Shown here: piece by piece, positions 42,418 through 51,108 of the stretch
How the letters are laid out: every line of letters starts with the position of its first letter
Numbering within the stretch: position 1 is the first letter of the stretch
From: Victivallaceae bacterium
Lineage (GTDB): Bacteria > Verrucomicrobiota > Lentisphaeria > Victivallales > Victivallaceae
NCBI GenBank assembly: GCA_028709805.1
Contig: JAQUTL010000004.1
Span: 1 to 64,000, forward strand
Reading direction: 5' to 3'
DNA length: 64,000 nt
Translations under genes and position numbers: made by a program
Notes under the pieces: model-generated
Seen by the model: only the letters and a program-made list of their open reading frames with translations
Told to the model about the DNA's origin: nothing
Database searches by the model: none

Positions 42418-44882
42418 ATTTTTCAAAAAAGACAATCGGATTTCTGACGGCGGCGGCAATGATGACGTGCGCATTCGCCCAGTTGCCCGGCGGGTCGGGC
42501 AGCGACTTTCTCAACGTCGCGGCGCGCGGCATCAAGATACCGCTGTACAACAAAGGCGAACTGCGCTTCATGCTGCGCGCCGGACAGTTTGAACAGCACG
42601 GCAAACAGCTGTTCGCCAACGACGCGATCATCGACATCGTCAAAAAGAACGCCGATATCGACAATATGCAGCTTGGCACAAGCACTATTTACCGGATCAA
42701 CGCGCCGATTTATGAAGTGGCGCTGTTCTGGAGCAAGCGTTCCGGCAGCGACGGCGTGATCTCGTCGCCTCTGGCCAAAGTGGACAGCGTCCGGCGCACC
42801 GCCGAAGGCAGCGACGTGGTGCAGGTGAGAACGCCGATGATGGACATCGACGGCGTTGGATTCACCGCGAACTACGAGACAAAACAGGTCAGCATTCCGC
42901 AAAACGTGCACATTGTGCTGCGGTTCGGCGGGAAAGCGCTCAGCGACGCGATTGAAAAAAATCTTCCGGAGTCGGTGCGCGGCAATGAAAAAGCCGCTCG
43001 CTTCGCCGATGTGTGGGCGGACTCCATGTTCATTGACTTTGAGTCCAAAAAGGTTTCACTGGAGGGCAGCGTCAGCTTTGAAGAGTCCGGCGCGATCATC
43101 GGCTGCGACAAGGTCGTGCTGCATCTTGGTGCGGATGACCGGGAACCAGCCGCCGACGACGGGGCGGATGAGCTGGACGATCTCGGAGTAAGCGGAGTAT
43201 CGCTGCTGGAATGTTTCGGCAACGTGAAGATGGAACGGGCCAATCCGTCCGATCCGGACAATCCGCAGACGGTGAAGTCCGACTATGCCGCCTACGACTT
43301 CGCCGGGGAAAAAATTGTCCTTTCCGGCGGCCGGCCGAGCGTCGCCAGCGGAAACAGCGTTCTTTCCGGCAACTCGATCAGCTTCACCCGCCGGACCGGT
43401 ATGCTCAATGTGGACGGCGACTGTTTTCTGGCGCTGGAGATTGCCGACAAGCCCGGAGAAAAACCGCGCAGCGCCAACGTCAGCTCCGACAAAATGGAAT
43501 TCAGCTACGAGCAGAACCGCGCAGCCGCCCGCGGCAACGTGAAAATCGAAGACAGCCGCGGCTCGATCTTCGCCCCCGAACTTGAAATCATCCTCGCCGG
43601 AGCTCCGGCGGCAAAAGTGCCGGAAACCGAATCGGACCGGGACGTTGTTCCCGGCATCGGCGGCATGGACTTCGATCCCGGCAGCAAAACCGTGGAGAGC
43701 ATCCGCTGCCTCGGCGGCGTTAATTTCTTCGGCAAGGACGGCGGCGAAGGCGCCGCCGAGACCGTGAACTACAACGTGGACAACGGCGCCATCACGCTGA
43801 CCGGCAAGAGCCGGCCGTGGGTCCGGCAGAACGGCAACCGGCTGGAGGGCGGCTCCATTTCGCTGACCAGCGATTCCGGGAAGCTTCTGGTGAAGGACAA
43901 CGCCGAGATTCTGCTGGCCGGAGCCAACGGCCAGACCAAAGCCACGGCCGATACGCTGGAATTCGACTACGAGGCCGGAACCGGAGTAATGACCGGCAAC
44001 GTCAGAATCGCCGACGGCGAAGCGAAAGTGGAATGCGACCGGATGAACGTTTACCTCAAAGACAAACCGGGCGCCGACGGCGGAAAAAATTTGACGGAAG
44101 GACTGGAAAGCCGGGAATTCGACAAAATTCCGGACCGCGTCGTCTGCGCCGGAAATGTCCGCGGCTCCGACACCAAAGGTTCGCTGGAGTGCGAGACGCT
44201 GACCGTCAAATTCACCGGCCACGCCGACGGCGGAATCGCGATCGACCGGATCGATTTCTCCGGCGGAGTCAAAGCGTCCGCCTCCGACTTCTCAATGATC
44301 GAACAGTCGGCGCCGGACGCGGCAGCGGCAGCCGCAACCAAGACCGGGAAACCCTCAACCATGACCAGCGACTCCGGATTCATCAATCTGTCCGAAAACT
44401 ACGCCGAATTCAACGGCAACGTCAGGATGATCGACGAACGGGTCGCGCTGGCCTCCGACAAGTTCAACGCCTATTTCATTGACCGCACGCCGGAGGTGAT
44501 CGCCGCCGAAAACTCACCGGTCGCCGTTGAACCGGAATCGCCGGAGCTGGCGCTTGAGCCAAAGTTTGAAAGCAAAGTGCCGCGTCACATCAAGATCGGC
44601 GAAGACAAAAGCCTGACCCGGCTGCTGTTCACCGGCAATGTCAACCTCAACGGAGTGGACGACGAGGGCAACGAGTTCTCCGCAAAAGGCGAAAACGGCT
44701 CCTATTCAGTGGCCGACCGAATGGTGCGGATGACCGAGGAAAACGGCGTTAAACCGCGGCTTGCCAGCGGGGGAACCGTGGTCGAATGCGAAGAGGTTGA
44801 GGTCGATCTCTCAGGGGATATGCCGCTGCCGAGCGGCCGCAACCAGCGCATTATCTCGTTCGCGCCGGATTGGGGTGAATAA
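42414..44882 (+). CDS. giant OstA/LptA-like LPS transport protein
   Basis: A GTG start overlapping the kdsC stop gives 822 residues with a signal peptide (FLTAAAMMTCAFA). The body is a chain of OstA/LptA-like beta-jellyroll repeats, with the recurring pattern GNV-x-hydrophobic and D-x-hydrophobic-D/E-F, for example MEFSYEQNRAAARGNVKIED, LEFDYEAGTGVMTGNVRI and LLFTGNVNLNGVDD. LptA in Proteobacteria is about 185 residues and bridges the periplasm by polymerising. Here one polypeptide could span it, or it could merge LptC and LptA functions. lptB follows after a separate promoter. Function by context is strong; the domain count is approximate. Confidence 0.78.
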   Translation: MNFSKKTIGFLTAAAMMTCAFAQLPGGSGSDFLNVAARGIKIPLYNKGELRFMLRAGQFEQHGKQLFANDAIIDIVKKNADIDNMQLGTSTIYRINAPIYEVALFWSKRSGSDGVISSPLAKVDSVRRTAEGSDVVQVRTPMMDIDGVGFTANYETKQVSIPQNVHIVLRFGGKALSDAIEKNLPESVRGNEKAARFADVWADSMFIDFESKKVSLEGSVSFEESGAIIGCDKVVLHLGADDREPAADDGADELDDLGVSGVSLLECFGNVKMERANPSDPDNPQTVKSDYAAYDFAGEKIVLSGGRPSVASGNSVLSGNSISFTRRTGMLNVDGDCFLALEIADKPGEKPRSANVSSDKMEFSYEQNRAAARGNVKIEDSRGSIFAPELEIILAGAPAAKVPETESDRDVVPGIGGMDFDPGSKTVESIRCLGGVNFFGKDGGEGAAETVNYNVDNGAITLTGKSRPWVRQNGNRLEGGSISLTSDSGKLLVKDNAEILLAGANGQTKATADTLEFDYEAGTGVMTGNVRIADGEAKVECDRMNVYLKDKPGADGGKNLTEGLESREFDKIPDRVVCAGNVRGSDTKGSLECETLTVKFTGHADGGIAIDRIDFSGGVKASASDFSMIEQSAPDAAAAAATKTGKPSTMTSDSGFINLSENYAEFNGNVRMIDERVALASDKFNAYFIDRTPEVIAAENSPVAVEPESPELALEPKFESKVPRHIKIGEDKSLTRLLFTGNVNLNGVDDEGNEFSAKGENGSYSVADRMVRMTEENGVKPRLASGGTVVECEEVEVDLSGDMPLPSGRNQRIISFAPDWGE

Positions 44883-44912
44883 ATAATTCTGGCAAAATCA
44901 GCGCTTCGCCGC

Positions 44913-44940
44913 TTGAAGAGTTCGCGGGTTGGATTATAGT
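44913..44940 (+). promoter_or_regulatory. lptB promoter
   Basis: TTGAAG, a 16-bp spacer and TATAGT lie 20 bp before the lptB ATG, in the 78-bp gap after the OstA-like gene. Confidence 0.6.
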
Positions 44941-44960
44941 AGCATTGGAAGGACGTTTTT

Positions 44961-45698
44961 ATGGTGGACGACAAAGATATTCTCTGCAAGGCCGAAGGGC
45001 TGAAAAAAAGCTATCACGGGCGGACGGTGGTGAACAACGCCACAATTTACATCCGTCCCGGCGAAGTGGTGGGGTTGCTCGGACCGAACGGTGCCGGGAA
45101 AACCACCAGTTTCTATATGATTATGGGGCTGATCCGCCCGGACGCCGGAACGCTGACATTCCGCGGACTGGACATCACTCATGTGCCGATGTATCAACGC
45201 GCCAGACTCGGCATGGGCTATCTGGCCCAAGAGCCGTCGATCTTCCGCAAGCTCACGGTGGAGCAGAACATCATGGCCATCCTCGAAACTCTGGCCATTT
45301 CACGGCGCGAACGCAAGGCGCGCCTTGCACAGCTGCTCGACGAACTTGAGCTTACCCATCTGGCAAAACAGAAGGCGATGACGCTTTCCGGCGGCGAGCG
45401 CCGCCGGCTGGAAATTACCCGGGCGCTGGTTACCAACCCGCTGTTCATCCTGCTGGACGAACCGTTCAGCGGCGTCGATCCGATCGCGGTAAACGACGTT
45501 CAGGAAATCATCCGCCAGCTCCAGCAGAAAGGTCTGGGCATTCTGATCACCGACCACAATGTGCGGGAAACTCTTTCGGTGGTCGACCGCGCCTATCTGA
45601 TGTGTCAGGGCGAAATTCTGCTTGAGGGATGCAGCGAATTTCTGGTGAATGACGAAAAGGCCAGAGAGGTCTATCTGGGTCCGCGCTTCAACATGTGA
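44961..45698 (+). CDS. lptB: LPS export ABC transporter ATPase LptB
   Basis: This cytoplasmic ATPase powers LPS extraction with LptFG. It has 245 residues. Walker A is GPNGAGKTTSF, the Q-loop region is GYLAQEPSIFRKLTV, the signature is LSGGERRRLEITRAL, Walker B is ILLDEPFSGVDP, and the switch His is in TDHNVRETL. LAQEPSIFRKL and the tail VYLGPRFNM are LptB-specific. GGAAGGA precedes the ATG at 7 nt. lptF and lptG are not in the window. Confidence 0.95.
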   Translation: MVDDKDILCKAEGLKKSYHGRTVVNNATIYIRPGEVVGLLGPNGAGKTTSFYMIMGLIRPDAGTLTFRGLDITHVPMYQRARLGMGYLAQEPSIFRKLTVEQNIMAILETLAISRRERKARLAQLLDELELTHLAKQKAMTLSGGERRRLEITRALVTNPLFILLDEPFSGVDPIAVNDVQEIIRQLQQKGLGILITDHNVRETLSVVDRAYLMCQGEILLEGCSEFLVNDEKAREVYLGPRFNM

Positions 45699-45724
45699 GC
45701 TAACCTGAAAGGAGGGTTTGACAT

Positions 45725-46066
45725 ATGCAGATCATCACTACCGGAAAACATCTGGACGTCACGGAAATAATGAAGTCCAGAATAGAAGAGGGATTCGCCG
45801 CGATTTTCGCCGAGAAGACCCTGAAGGTGTCCACGATTCGCGTAATGGTGGAGTTTGACAAACCAAGATTCATCGTTGATGCCGTGGTAAGCATGAAAAA
45901 CCGCGACTTCGCCGCAAAAGCCGAGGACTTCGACGTATACAAAGCGATCGCCCAGCTGGTGGACAAGGTTCGCAGTCAGGTGGACAAGTACCTGACAAAG
46001 GTTCAGGATCATTGCCACGAACCGCTGCGGGAACTTGAGAAAAAAGCCACCGACGCCAAAGAGTAA
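45725..46066 (+). CDS. hpf: ribosome hibernation-promoting factor, short form
   Basis: This 113-residue sigma-54-modulation/YfiA-type protein binds idle 30S subunits. It starts MQIITTGKHLDVTEIMKSRI and contains MKNRDFAAKAEDFDVYKAIAQLVDKV, here split in reading, typical of the beta-alpha-beta fold. The C-terminal dimerisation domain of long forms is absent. GAAAGGAGGG precedes the ATG. Position after lptB is conserved in many bacteria, where rpoN usually lies between; rpoN is missing here. Confidence 0.9.
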   Translation: MQIITTGKHLDVTEIMKSRIEEGFAAIFAEKTLKVSTIRVMVEFDKPRFIVDAVVSMKNRDFAAKAEDFDVYKAIAQLVDKVRSQVDKYLTKVQDHCHEPLRELEKKATDAKE

Positions 46067-46106
46067 TCCAACGTTTCCGGCCGCATAAATCCGCCGGAAT
46101 CAAGTG

Positions 46107-46154
46107 AAATATGGCGAAGACCGCCCATTCAAGGCGGTCGGCGCCATATTTTTA
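46107..46154. terminator. strong bidirectional terminator between hpf and plsC
   Basis: Nested stems AAATATGGCG/CGCCATATTT and GACCGCC/GGCGGTC enclose a 7-nt loop. The A and T runs on both sides make it work for both convergent operons. The plsC stop lies at its edge. Confidence 0.9.
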
Positions 46155-47039
46155 TTTCACAATGTTATTACGCGTTGCCCCAAAAATATTCAACGTTAAA
46201 AACCGGGATCGCCAGAAGGGGGTTAACCGTCTTTGTTTTTGCTCCGACGCCGATTCCGCGTCGGAGAGCAGACGCCCGATGGCGGCCTGATCCCCCGAAT
46301 CAATCACCCGTCCGGCCCGCTCCATCAGGTCATGCATGCGTTCGGCAAGCTGCTTGCGGCTCTCGCCGGGCAGCGCCTTTTGAACCGGCAGCAGGTAGAT
46401 CCGGCTGTCCAACCCGGCAAGTCCGAGCACCTTTCCAAGATGCGGCAGCAAGGTCTGATCGCCGTACCACGCCACATTGAACCCGTCGGCCGCCGGTCCG
46501 GTGCGCGTGATGACCGGCTGTATCGGATGGCCGGTCTCACATGCGGACTCGAACGCGGTGGACTTGAACACCAGCAGCCCGTGCATACCGTCGGTGGTGG
46601 TCCCTTCCGGATAAACAATCAGATTGACGCCGCGACGCAGCGATTCATTGAACTCCGCCAATGCCTGCTGCGAGGCGGCACGGTTCTTCCGGTCGATCCA
46701 GACCGGACGGCTTGAGGCCAGCACCAATCCGAGACCCGGATAATATTTCACCTCTTTCTTGCTGGCAAAGCGCACCCGGCCGAGCGCGCCGTGAACAATG
46801 ATGTCCAGATATCCGGTGTGATTGGAAATTATCAGACAGCCGGGGCCGCTCATTTTCCCGAACACCCGCAGCCGGATGCCCATCAGAAACAGCAGCCCGC
46901 GACACCACACTTCGGTGCATCCGGTGACCCGGACGATCCCCCGCCAGCCGCCCACGCCGTAAAACGCCGCAGCCGCCGACACCATCACCGACCAGGCCGC
47001 CAGCAGCGGGATCCTGTACAGTATCCGCACCAACCTCAT
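46152..47039 (-). CDS. plsC: 1-acyl-sn-glycerol-3-phosphate acyltransferase family (PlsC/OlsA)
   Basis: This membrane-bound acyltransferase makes phosphatidic acid or, as OlsA, the O-acyl step of ornithine lipids. It has 295 residues with an N-terminal hydrophobic segment (about 8-30). The catalytic motif is NHTGYLD; FASKKEVKYYPGLG and VYPEGTTTDG are the other blocks. It lies 2 bp after the OlsB-like gene, so the pair suggests ornithine lipid synthesis. It is the last gene of a long operon that also contains cdsA, so it may serve phospholipid synthesis too. Confidence 0.88.
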   Translation of the reverse strand: MRLVRILYRIPLLAAWSVMVSAAAAFYGVGGWRGIVRVTGCTEVWCRGLLFLMGIRLRVFGKMSGPGCLIISNHTGYLDIIVHGALGRVRFASKKEVKYYPGLGLVLASSRPVWIDRKNRAASQQALAEFNESLRRGVNLIVYPEGTTTDGMHGLLVFKSTAFESACETGHPIQPVITRTGPAADGFNVAWYGDQTLLPHLGKVLGLAGLDSRIYLLPVQKALPGESRKQLAERMHDLMERAGRVIDSGDQAAIGRLLSDAESASEQKQRRLTPFWRSRFLTLNIFGATRNNIVK

Positions 47040-47041
47040 AT

Positions 47042-47878
47042 TCAGAACGGTATCCTCATAAAATGTCTGGTATAGCGCGGCGGCGTATTGGCCAGATCCA
47101 GCCAGATAAAAATATCGATCGAGCCGAAGTCGCTGTCCAGCGCCGGGTCGCCGGCCAGATATGCACCGAGCCGCAGATATCCTTTGAGCAGCGGCGGCAT
47201 TTCATTCTGCAAACCGCCACGATGTTCTTCCATATAAGCTGCCACCGCCTCGTCGCCCGGATATTTCAAAATATACTCCGGCTTCGGCACCGCGGCCACC
47301 GGCGGCGGCACCGTCGGGCGTACCATGCCGAGCGCGTGTTTGTATATCGACCAGCCAACCACCGGATCCACGCTTTCCAGACTCACACAGCCCATCAGAT
47401 AGCGCATCCGGCTGCGGCTGTGCAGTTCGCCGATCCCGGCCCACAAAAGCGACACAACCGCTCCGTTGCGGTATTCCGGCGCAACGCAGCTGCGGCCGTA
47501 TTCCAGCAGTTCGTCGCAATACTTCGACAGATTGGAAATGGAGTATTCGCCCTCCGAATAGAATCCGATGCCGTTTCTCGCCACACATCCAGGGTGAACC
47601 CGATATGTGCCGACGATGCGGCCGGACGACTTTTCGATCACAATCAGATGCAAACAAAAATTATCGAACACGTCGGCGTCGATCTTGGCCGCCGCCTGCG
47701 CCTGACTGATGCGCCCCAGCCGCCCCTGCTCCTCCTTGAACACGTCATATCGGAGTTTCTGGGCACGGGCGATCTCATCGGAGTTTTCGGCCACCTTGAT
47801 CAGAAAATGCTCGCCATCCGCCAAAACAGCCGGAGTGCAAAATCTGGCAAACTGAGCCGGTATGGTTGTCTTCGCCAT
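47042..47878 (-). CDS. OlsB-like GNAT N-acyltransferase
   Basis: This 278-residue protein belongs to the hemolysin-like GNAT group that includes OlsB, which puts a 3-hydroxyacyl chain from ACP onto ornithine. KLRYDVFKEEQGR, VGTYRVHPG, ELGRSCV-like LEYGRSCVAPEYR and YLMGCVSLES are the conserved blocks. The C-terminal segment MPPLLKGYLRLGAYL also fits. It is 2 bp from the PlsC/OlsA-like gene. An alternative role is N-acylation of another amine. Confidence 0.8.
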   Translation of the reverse strand: MAKTTIPAQFARFCTPAVLADGEHFLIKVAENSDEIARAQKLRYDVFKEEQGRLGRISQAQAAAKIDADVFDNFCLHLIVIEKSSGRIVGTYRVHPGCVARNGIGFYSEGEYSISNLSKYCDELLEYGRSCVAPEYRNGAVVSLLWAGIGELHSRSRMRYLMGCVSLESVDPVVGWSIYKHALGMVRPTVPPPVAAVPKPEYILKYPGDEAVAAYMEEHRGGLQNEMPPLLKGYLRLGAYLAGDPALDSDFGSIDIFIWLDLANTPPRYTRHFMRIPF

Positions 47879-47890
47879 GCTTGATCTTCC

Positions 47891-49078
47891 CTATTTTTCC
47901 AAAAACTTTTCCATTCTCTCCAGCGCCAGCATGATCTCCGGCAGACTCGTGGCGTAGCAGCAGCGGACAAACCCCTCGCCGCAGTCGCCGAACGCCGTTC
48001 CCGGCACCACCGCCACTTTCTGATCCCGAACCAGCTCGACAGCAAACTCATGACTGGACAATCCGGAACGCCTGATGCTCGGAAAAGCGTAAAACGCGCC
48101 GTTCGGCACAACGCAGTCCAGCCCGATGCGGTTCAGTCCCTCCACCATAACGTTGCGCCGCTCAAGATAGCTTTCCCGCATTCTGAGCATGTCCGGCCGG
48201 CCGTGAGTCAACGCGTCAATCGCCGCCTCCTGACTGATGATCGAAGCGCACAGCATGCTGTATTGATGTATCTTCATCATTGCGCCGATAATATCCGCCG
48301 GCCCGCAGGCGTAGCCGATCCGGAATCCGGTCATGGCGAACGCTTTGGAGAAGCCGTGCAGAAACACCGTGCGGTCGCGCATTCCCGGCAGCGACGCAAT
48401 GCTCGGCGCGCGGTCCACATAGGTAAGTTCCGAATATATTTCATCGGTTATCACGATCAGGTCATGCTTCACCGCGATGCGTGCGATCGCCTTCAGCTGT
48501 TCAAGATTCAGCGTGGCGCCGGTGGGATTGCACGGAAAATTCAGCATAAGCAGTTTTGTCCGCGGCGTGATCTTCGCCTCCAACTCGGCCGGATCGAGCG
48601 CAAAGTTGTTCTCCACTCTCGTCTCCAGCGGAACCGGTATTCCGTGCGCCATCGTCACTTCGGCCGGATAAGACACATAACACGGCGCGGTGTAGATCAC
48701 CTCGTCGCCGGGATCGACCAGCGCCCGCACCGCCAGATCCAGCGCTTCGCTGACGCCGACGGTGACCAGGCACTCTTTCACCGGGTTGTATTCGACCTTA
48801 TAGTCCGTTGCCACATAGTCGCAGATCGCCCGGCGCAGCGGCAGCAGCCCCATATTGCTGGTGTAGCTGGTCTTGCCGCGTTCAAGCGAATATATGGCGT
48901 GCTCGCGGATGGTCCACGGCGTCACGAAGTCCGGTTCGCCGACGCCAAGCGACACAATGTCCTTAACCGTGGTGACCAGATCGAAAAATTCACGGATGCC
49001 GCTTTTCGGCATCACTTCTATATGCTTTGCAATCCGCCCGTTACGGCGAGACGACGATTCGTTCAAGTTCTGGCTCAT
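47891..49078 (-). CDS. class I/II PLP aminotransferase
   Basis: This cytoplasmic aminotransferase of fold type I, 395 residues, is of the aspartate/aromatic or PatA/AlaA-like group. FFDLVTTVKDIVSLGVGEPD opens it. NFPCNPTGATL holds the PLP-phosphate region, VITDEIYSELTY the Asp, and HGFSKAFAMTGFRIG the Schiff-base Lys. It overlaps the AsnC-family regulator by 38 bp, which suggests co-regulation by its amino-acid substrate. The exact substrate is not predictable from motifs. Confidence 0.88.
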   Translation of the reverse strand: MSQNLNESSSRRNGRIAKHIEVMPKSGIREFFDLVTTVKDIVSLGVGEPDFVTPWTIREHAIYSLERGKTSYTSNMGLLPLRRAICDYVATDYKVEYNPVKECLVTVGVSEALDLAVRALVDPGDEVIYTAPCYVSYPAEVTMAHGIPVPLETRVENNFALDPAELEAKITPRTKLLMLNFPCNPTGATLNLEQLKAIARIAVKHDLIVITDEIYSELTYVDRAPSIASLPGMRDRTVFLHGFSKAFAMTGFRIGYACGPADIIGAMMKIHQYSMLCASIISQEAAIDALTHGRPDMLRMRESYLERRNVMVEGLNRIGLDCVVPNGAFYAFPSIRRSGLSSHEFAVELVRDQKVAVVPGTAFGDCGEGFVRCCYATSLPEIMLALERMEKFLEK

Positions 49079-49523
49079 TTGTCATCAACCTTCCTGATTC
49101 CTTGTATTTCTTAAGCATGAACAGCGTGGAGCAGGAAAGCACGCCGTCGATGGTGGAAAGTTTCGCCGCCACAAAATTGGCGATGTCCTGAAGCGAGCGG
49201 CCGTAGACTTCAAGCTGAAGATCGTAGTTCCCGGAGACCAGATAGACGTTGATGACCTCCGGGAATCGGGCAATCCGCATTGCGGCCCGGTCAAATCCGC
49301 CGTCGCGCTGCGGCGACACTTTGACTTCGATCAGAGCGCGGACCATGCCGTCATCGGCCAGTTCGTCATTGACCACGGCATGATAGCCGCAGATCACGTT
49401 GTCCGCTTCAAGTTCATGAATGGCCGCCGCCACCGCTTCGGGGTCGGCGTTCAGAAGTCCGGCTATTTCGGCGACTTCCATGCGCGCGTTGCGCTTAAGA
49501 ATATCTAAAATCTTTTTTTTCAT
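49041..49523 (-). CDS. Lrp/AsnC-family transcriptional regulator
   Basis: The 160 residues have an N-terminal winged HTH (ILDILKRNARMEVAEIAGLL) and a C-terminal RAM/AsnC effector domain (LIEVKVSP, FPEVINVYLVSGNYDLQLEV). Such proteins sense amino acids. Its end overlaps the aminotransferase by 38 bp, so it probably responds to that enzyme's substrate. It lies 19 bp after cdsA, inside a lipid and cell-wall operon, which is an unusual place for it. Confidence 0.88.
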   Translation of the reverse strand: MKKKILDILKRNARMEVAEIAGLLNADPEAVAAAIHELEADNVICGYHAVVNDELADDGMVRALIEVKVSPQRDGGFDRAAMRIARFPEVINVYLVSGNYDLQLEVYGRSLQDIANFVAAKLSTIDGVLSCSTLFMLKKYKESGRLMTNEPELERIVVSP

Positions 49524-49542
49524 AAATATCCTTCCTCCGTGG

Positions 49543-50391
49543 TTAATTTAACAGCAGATACGGAAATATCAAGCTGAAAACCGGAGCATTGTATATAAAA
49601 CTGTCCATGATGTCCCAAATTCCGCCCATACCGGGCAGCAGCCGGCCGGAATCTTTGATTCCGCAGCCGCGTTTGAGCACCGACTCGGTGAGGTCGCCGC
49701 AAAATCCGCCCCAGAACAGCGCAACGCCGAGAATCAGCAGCAGCGGCCAGCCGGCCGAAATCCAATCCAGCCCGGCGCCCAGCAGAAAACTGACGCCGAC
49801 ACTGGTGACAAGTCCGCCCACCGTCCCTTCAATCGACTTCCTGGGGCTGATCCGCGGCGCCACCGGATGATTGCGTCCGCGGCTTATCCGGTTGGACAGC
49901 ATGCCGATGCAATATGCGCCGGTGTCGCCCGCCTTGGTCACCAGAACCATATATCCGAACAGCTTGAAGTCGGTCAACCCGATATTCAGAAGTCCGAAAA
50001 CCGGCGGCAGCGCCATTATCAGAATGCCGAAACTTACCGCCAGTTTTTTGGCGTTCAGCGCGAACTCCGAACCGCACAGCAGCATGCCCCATCCCCAGAC
50101 CAGCGGCGCGGCCAGCAGCGCCGCGCCGACTGCGGCGCAGGTCCGAAAGTCCCACCCGCAAAGCCTGCTCAACGCGGACAACAGCACCGCCGCGCCGGAA
50201 TAGACCGCCGCCGGCATGACAAAAGCCCGGAGTTCGAGCTTTTCCAGCATTCCGGCCATCTCGCGCGTCATGGCAAAAGCCGTCAACGCGGCCGCGAAGC
50301 CGAAAATCCAGCCGCCGGGCGCGGGGAAGACGAACATCAGGACAAAAACACTCAAAAGCACGGTAAAACTAATGATTCTGAACTTAAACAC
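49543..50391 (-). CDS. cdsA: phosphatidate cytidylyltransferase
   Basis: It makes CDP-diacylglycerol for all phospholipids, in the inner membrane. It has 282 residues and about eight helices. GDTGAYCIGML and SPRKSIEGTVGG are the substrate and metal segments. The C-terminal signature reads KRGCGIKDSGRLLPGMGGIWDIMDS across its length; the usual PGHGGxxDRxDS has His and Arg where this protein has Met and Ile. It starts directly after uppS, an order found in many bacteria. Confidence 0.9.
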   Translation of the reverse strand: MFKFRIISFTVLLSVFVLMFVFPAPGGWIFGFAAALTAFAMTREMAGMLEKLELRAFVMPAAVYSGAAVLLSALSRLCGWDFRTCAAVGAALLAAPLVWGWGMLLCGSEFALNAKKLAVSFGILIMALPPVFGLLNIGLTDFKLFGYMVLVTKAGDTGAYCIGMLSNRISRGRNHPVAPRISPRKSIEGTVGGLVTSVGVSFLLGAGLDWISAGWPLLLILGVALFWGGFCGDLTESVLKRGCGIKDSGRLLPGMGGIWDIMDSFIYNAPVFSLIFPYLLLN

Positions 50392-51108
50392 TTACTTTTT
50401 CCTTCCGCCGAACCGCCGGTCGCGGTTCTGATAAGATTTTATCGCCCTGCCGAATTCCTCCTCGTCAAAATCCGGCCAGAGAACCGGCGTGACGTACAGT
50501 TCCGAATATGCTATCTGCCAAAGCAGGAAATTGCTGATTCGTTGTTCGCCGGAAGTGCGGATCATCAGGTCGGGGTCCGGGATTTCCGGGTGATAGAGAT
50601 AGGAGGCGAACAGCTTTTCGTCGATCTTCTCCGGCGCGATTTTTCCGGCGGCGGCGTCCGCCGCCATTTTCTTCGCGGCATCGACAAGCTCGGCCCGGCC
50701 GCCGTAACTGAGCGCCAGGATCAGGGTCCCTCCGCGATTATTTGAGGTCGCCTCAATCGCGGCAAGCAGTTTTGAGCGGGACGGAAACGGCAGGTCGGAG
50801 GTTCGCCCCGTCGTCAACAGCCGGACATCGTTTTCCATCATCGACGGCAGTTTGCGGTCAAGAAAATCGCCGAGCAGCCCCATCAGCGCCGCCACCTCCT
50901 GCGGCGACCGCTTCCAGTTTTCGGTGCTGAACGCATAGAGCGTCAGATATTTTACGCCGAACTTTCTTGCGGCGTCCAGCGCCGCCTCCACCGCTTCGGC
51001 GCCGGCGCGATGGCCTTCGACCCGCGCCAGACCGCGATGTTCGGCCCAGCGCCCGTTGCCGTCCATGATAATTGCGACGTGCTCCGGAACTTTCAGCTCA
51101 TTTGCCAT
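50392..51108 (-). CDS. uppS: isoprenyl transferase (undecaprenyl pyrophosphate synthase)
   Basis: It adds IPP units in cis to make the C55 carrier for peptidoglycan and O-antigen. I chose the ATG at 51108, 7 nt after AGGAG; the frame is open upstream over gmhA. The 238 residues include VAIIMDGNGRWA (catalytic Asp16), GHRAGAEAV, LYAFSTENWKRSP and LMIRTSGEQRISNFLLWQ. Its start overlaps gmhA by 11 bp and its stop touches cdsA. Confidence 0.95.
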   Translation of the reverse strand: MANELKVPEHVAIIMDGNGRWAEHRGLARVEGHRAGAEAVEAALDAARKFGVKYLTLYAFSTENWKRSPQEVAALMGLLGDFLDRKLPSMMENDVRLLTTGRTSDLPFPSRSKLLAAIEATSNNRGGTLILALSYGGRAELVDAAKKMAADAAAGKIAPEKIDEKLFASYLYHPEIPDPDLMIRTSGEQRISNFLLWQIAYSELYVTPVLWPDFDEEEFGRAIKSYQNRDRRFGGRKK

